The notes under the pieces are model-generated. The model had not been told where the DNA came from and did not search any database. It saw only the letters and a list, made by a program, of their open reading frames with translations. Made by a program: the position numbers and the translations under genes. From an uncultured Chlorobiales bacterium (GTDB lineage: Bacteria > Bacteroidota > Chlorobiia > Chlorobiales > Thermochlorobacteraceae), in NCBI GenBank assembly GCA_937959145.1, contig CALGMC010000154.1:1-6862 (forward strand): a stretch of DNA of 6,862 nt, given 5' to 3'. Below, one piece after another: positions 4,290 to 6,862 of the stretch (position 1 is its first letter; each line of letters begins with the position of its first letter).

Positions 4290-5954
4290 TCAATCTTGGT
4301 CTTGTTTTGGCAATCGTCTGAAATAGACCCAACCTGCTTCGATTTTCAAGACTTCCAAATTCGGATGTTTGAGAAATTCATCGGCGCGCGTGATTTTGGA
4401 GACGAAGTAAGCAGGTTTATCAATCTCACCGTTCAAAAGCCAATCGAGGTCGGAAGCGCGTGGGTTTGTTGGTGGTTTCTTTCGGAAGTAAAAGAGGTGC
4501 GCATAACTTTTGTAGCCAAGCGTCTCGACATAGCAATCTTCGTTTTGCAGTTGCTCAAAGAATGCAACAGGTCCGCCTTGCACGTATTGGTCAATCTTCG
4601 GCGCAATCGCGAGCGTGAAAAGGTGCATTGTGAGTGCCGTTGAGAAAAAGAGCGTTGCAAATCCCGCTTGAAACTTCTTGCGAAAAAGAAAAAGCGTGCT
4701 AACCACAAGCAAGATGAAATACAAAACCCCAACCAAAAATTCATAGCCCGACCACTTCACATCTGTTTTCAAAATTTCAACTGCGAGACGGTCTTTTTTC
4801 ACAAGTTCGGCAAGCCAGCCATATTCAACCGCAAGCGGAAACCACGCCAAAAGTCCTGCTACAATCGCGCCAAAGAGCAAACAAGAAATGCTCGTAATGT
4901 TCGTCCATTTTGCTTCGCCACGAATGACGCGATAAACATAATCCGCCGCAAGGTAGGTGAGTCCGAAGTAGCACAGCGAGGAGTAATGCACGATTTTAGT
5001 TTTTGAAATTGAGAACACGATGAACGGCACGAAAAAGAAAATCACCATCCACAGTTTGAACGTGCGCTGTGTGTCATTGTCCAAAGCATCTTTTCGGATT
5101 GAAGCAATCGCAAGAAAGGACGAGGGAAAAACGCCAAGCAACAAAACGAAGAAGTGATAATAAAACGGCTGTTCGTGTCCTGCAATGTTCTGCGTGTAAA
5201 TCCCGGCTTGATAAACGAGAAACTCCCGCACAAACCAGAATCCATTTTGAATCACCTCGTAGCCATACCAAAGCGTTGAGACCAAGAAAGCAACGACGAC
5301 ATAAATCGCGCCCTCCGAGACGGTTACGATAAGTTTTTTCGTCTTCACGAGAGCAATCACCCCAAAGACAATCGCCACAAGCGAGCAAATGAGAAACGCA
5401 ACGGGTCCTTTGGTTAAAATGCCAAGTCCGATGAACAAGCCCGATAGTGCGAAGAGCCGAAGTCGCTTGTGTTTATCAGCGTCTATGGCAAGCGAAGTTG
5501 CGCGGAAGATGTAATAAATGCCGAGAAAAATAAACAGGTTGAACCAAGGGTCGATGATGCCGCTTTTGAAATAAAAGTGTGGAAGAAATGAGCCGAAATA
5601 CGCCGTCGCCCAAACAAGACCGAACTGTTCGTCGTGAATTTCTTTGCCAATTCGGAAGAGAAGCAGAAGCGTGAGAATGCCGCAAATCGCATTTGGGAAG
5701 CGTGCCGCAAACTCGTTGATGCCGAAAAGGTGCATAAAAGTTGCTTGCATCCAAAAAAAGAGCGGTGGCTTTTCCCAGAAGGGCTGAAAGTTGACTTGCA
5801 CACGGCTGTAGTTACCTGTTACCATCATCTCGCGCGCCGATTCGGCAAAGTTGACTTCGTCCCAATCAAAGAGCCGCGTAAAGCCAAGAAACGGAATAAA
5901 CGTGAGGGCAGAAACGAGGATAATGCCAATCGTAATGCGGGTTGTTTGAGTCAT
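4290..5954 (-). CDS. ArnT/PMT-type polytopic membrane glycosyltransferase
   Basis: This 554-residue inner-membrane protein resembles ArnT and the dolichyl-phosphate-mannose-type transferases (GT-C fold), which move a sugar from a polyprenyl-phosphate donor to an acceptor on the periplasmic face. The first membrane segment is at residues 7-25. The first outer loop carries the WDE acidic pair Asp32-Glu33, then EKPPL at 61-65, as in ArnT. ILTKGPVA at 179-186 and SKTKIVHY at 317-324 match further family motifs. About ten or more hydrophobic segments follow, with a soluble C-terminal domain from about 455. It starts two bases after the PKD-protein stop, so the two are coupled. Donor and acceptor are unknown: lipid A, a polysaccharide or a protein are all possible. 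The name arnT would be too specific because no arn genes are near. Confidence 0.88.
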   Translation of the reverse strand: MTQTTRITIGIILVSALTFIPFLGFTRLFDWDEVNFAESAREMMVTGNYSRVQVNFQPFWEKPPLFFWMQATFMHLFGINEFAARFPNAICGILTLLLLFRIGKEIHDEQFGLVWATAYFGSFLPHFYFKSGIIDPWFNLFIFLGIYYIFRATSLAIDADKHKRLRLFALSGLFIGLGILTKGPVAFLICSLVAIVFGVIALVKTKKLIVTVSEGAIYVVVAFLVSTLWYGYEVIQNGFWFVREFLVYQAGIYTQNIAGHEQPFYYHFFVLLLGVFPSSFLAIASIRKDALDNDTQRTFKLWMVIFFFVPFIVFSISKTKIVHYSSLCYFGLTYLAADYVYRVIRGEAKWTNITSISCLLFGAIVAGLLAWFPLAVEYGWLAELVKKDRLAVEILKTDVKWSGYEFLVGVLYFILLVVSTLFLFRKKFQAGFATLFFSTALTMHLFTLAIAPKIDQYVQGGPVAFFEQLQNEDCYVETLGYKSYAHLFYFRKKPPTNPRASDLDWLLNGEIDKPAYFVSKITRADEFLKHPNLEVLKIEAGWVYFRRLPKQDQD

Positions 5955-5956
5955 AA

Positions 5957-6862
5957 CTATTGCGTGATAACCGTAATCGTTGTGCTTGTTGGAGTTGAGC
6001 CTTCAACGCCTTCCTCGCTGGCTTCGACGGTAAAAACGTTTTCGCCTTTGCGTAGTGGCACTTCAAGGCTTCTGCCGAACCCAAGTAATGCCTTGCCTTT
6101 TGTCCACTTGTAAATGACCTTGTTGGAGTCAGGACGATTAACTTTTGGCGCAGTGAGAATTATTGTTGGATTTGCAGGATTCCAAACAAGCGTGATGGGC
6201 GTTGGCTGTTCGACAAACTTCAAACTTTCCCAAACGGTGAGGTCGTAAGTTTCGGTTTTCAAAATTGCCTCGCGTGGTTTCCAACCTAATTTCAACTCGT
6301 TTTTGCCGAGCGTGGTGGCTTGAAAAGTTGGGGTAATCGTATTTGCGGAAACAAAGCCAATGGCGTTGGTTTCAAAGACTTTTTGCATCTCAATCAAAGT
6401 GCCTTGAATGATGTGCTTCGGAAGCGAAGAAGGGAAAGGCGGCGGTGGCACGACTTGAATTTCCTTGATGACCGAATCGCGAGAGTTGAGAAGGTTGCGT
6501 CGGTCATCGGCATTGAGTTGAATCACGTTTCGTCCTGCAAGAAATCTCACTGAATCTGCGGTGTGAAGGTTTTGGTTAATCAGCCACGTAAAGCGAAGCG
6601 TATCGCCATCGGCGTCTTGGTAGGGGGTTGGCACAAGTTTAATCAGTTCGTTTTCATAAATCGGAGACGGAAACACAATTTCAGGTTTCGGCGCGGCGTT
6701 AGCAAAAACGTTAAAGGCTTCTGTTGCAGAATTGGTGCGCGTTGGGGAGTCGTCGGTGATGGCAACATCAATGCGGTGATTGCCATGCGTGTCAAAGACA
6801 TGAGCGACTTTCGGCGTTGTGCCAATCGGCTTTCCATCGGCTTGCCATTCATATTTGACAAC
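5957..6862 (-). CDS. Extracellular protein with PKD/Ig-like domains, C-terminal part (5' end outside window)
   Basis: The frame is open from the window edge to a TAG at 5957-5959, giving 301 residues of a larger protein. Residues 4-37 match the PKD pattern: a YEW start, DG at 9-10, then AHVFDTHGNHRIDVAITD. A second similar unit begins near residue 57 and contains DADGD at 83-87, followed by RFTW, typical of PKD/cadherin-like folds. A PPPPFP linker lies at 139-144. The rest is beta-rich, ending in another Ig-like unit (VIYKWTKGKALL ... NVFTVEASEEG ... TTITV). Such domains occur in secreted or surface proteins and mediate binding or spacing; no catalytic site is visible. The signal peptide, if any, is upstream of the window. 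GTG 6676 is only an internal codon, because clear PKD coding continues beyond it. No C-terminal sorting domain is evident. Confidence 0.87.
   Translation of the reverse strand, partial: VVKYEWQADGKPIGTTPKVAHVFDTHGNHRIDVAITDDSPTRTNSATEAFNVFANAAPKPEIVFPSPIYENELIKLVPTPYQDADGDTLRFTWLINQNLHTADSVRFLAGRNVIQLNADDRRNLLNSRDSVIKEIQVVPPPPFPSSLPKHIIQGTLIEMQKVFETNAIGFVSANTITPTFQATTLGKNELKLGWKPREAILKTETYDLTVWESLKFVEQPTPITLVWNPANPTIILTAPKVNRPDSNKVIYKWTKGKALLGFGRSLEVPLRKGENVFTVEASEEGVEGSTPTSTTITVITQ

Noticed and set aside
4251..4643. 130-residue + strand frame after moaE
   Set aside because: It is antisense to the glycosyltransferase C-terminal domain and starts inside moaE; the minus-strand product has family motifs and this one has none.
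5634..6113. 159-residue + strand frame across the junction of the two minus-strand genes
   Set aside because: It is antisense to the conserved WDE/EKPPL region of the glycosyltransferase and to the PKD protein end; its composition looks like shadow coding.
6674..6676. GTG as a true start of the PKD-domain gene, giving 239 residues
   Set aside because: The frame stays open upstream to the window edge and encodes a clear PKD unit there, so the GTG is an internal valine codon.
6643..6861. 72-residue minus-strand frame at the right edge
   Set aside because: It overlaps the PKD-protein frame, which has recognisable domain motifs in the same stretch.

Overview
The window holds ordinary chromosomal genes of a Gram-negative bacterium, most likely from the Bacteroidota/Chlorobiota side of the tree. 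Four things in the sequence point that way. Neither tRNA gene encodes its 3' CCA. None of the seven protein starts inside the window has a convincing Shine-Dalgarno site, and some leaders are A-rich. The tRNA-Asp gene is preceded by a TTTG / TAnnTTTG pair typical of Bacteroidota promoters. Base composition is moderate. The genus cannot be named from this sequence alone.

Layout, left to right. (1) 1-60: the 3' part of a tRNA-Ser(GCT), cut by the window edge. (2) 121-990 (+): an ECF sigma factor with an unusual ~100-residue charged N-terminal extension and no anti-sigma gene beside it. (3) 1007-1157: a promoter, a leader and a complete tRNA-Asp(GTC). (4) 1217-4272 (+): five tightly packed genes, namely a cytoplasmic TPR protein, a TPR lipoprotein overlapping it by 4 bases, UDP-glucose 6-dehydrogenase (ugd), and the two molybdopterin synthase subunits (moaD, moaE). 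Gaps are 14 to 29 bases, so they look like one transcription unit. (5) 4290-6862 (-): a convergent pair read from right to left, a surface protein with PKD/Ig-like domains (its 5' part is outside the window) followed after 2 bases by an ArnT/PMT-type membrane glycosyltransferase.

How the genes might fit together. ugd supplies UDP-glucuronate for polysaccharide or lipid A sugars. The ArnT-like enzyme should move a sugar from a polyprenyl-phosphate carrier to an acceptor on the far side of the inner membrane. Its tight coupling to a gene for an extracellular Ig-like protein makes either envelope modification or protein glycosylation possible. moaD and moaE together form molybdopterin synthase; the rest of the cofactor pathway is elsewhere.

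No CRISPR array, insertion sequence, phage gene or toxin-antitoxin pair was seen. No clearly new system is evident. The most unusual items are the sigma factor's charge-segregated N-terminus and the PKD protein-glycosyltransferase coupling. No gene-free stretch exceeds about 130 bases.
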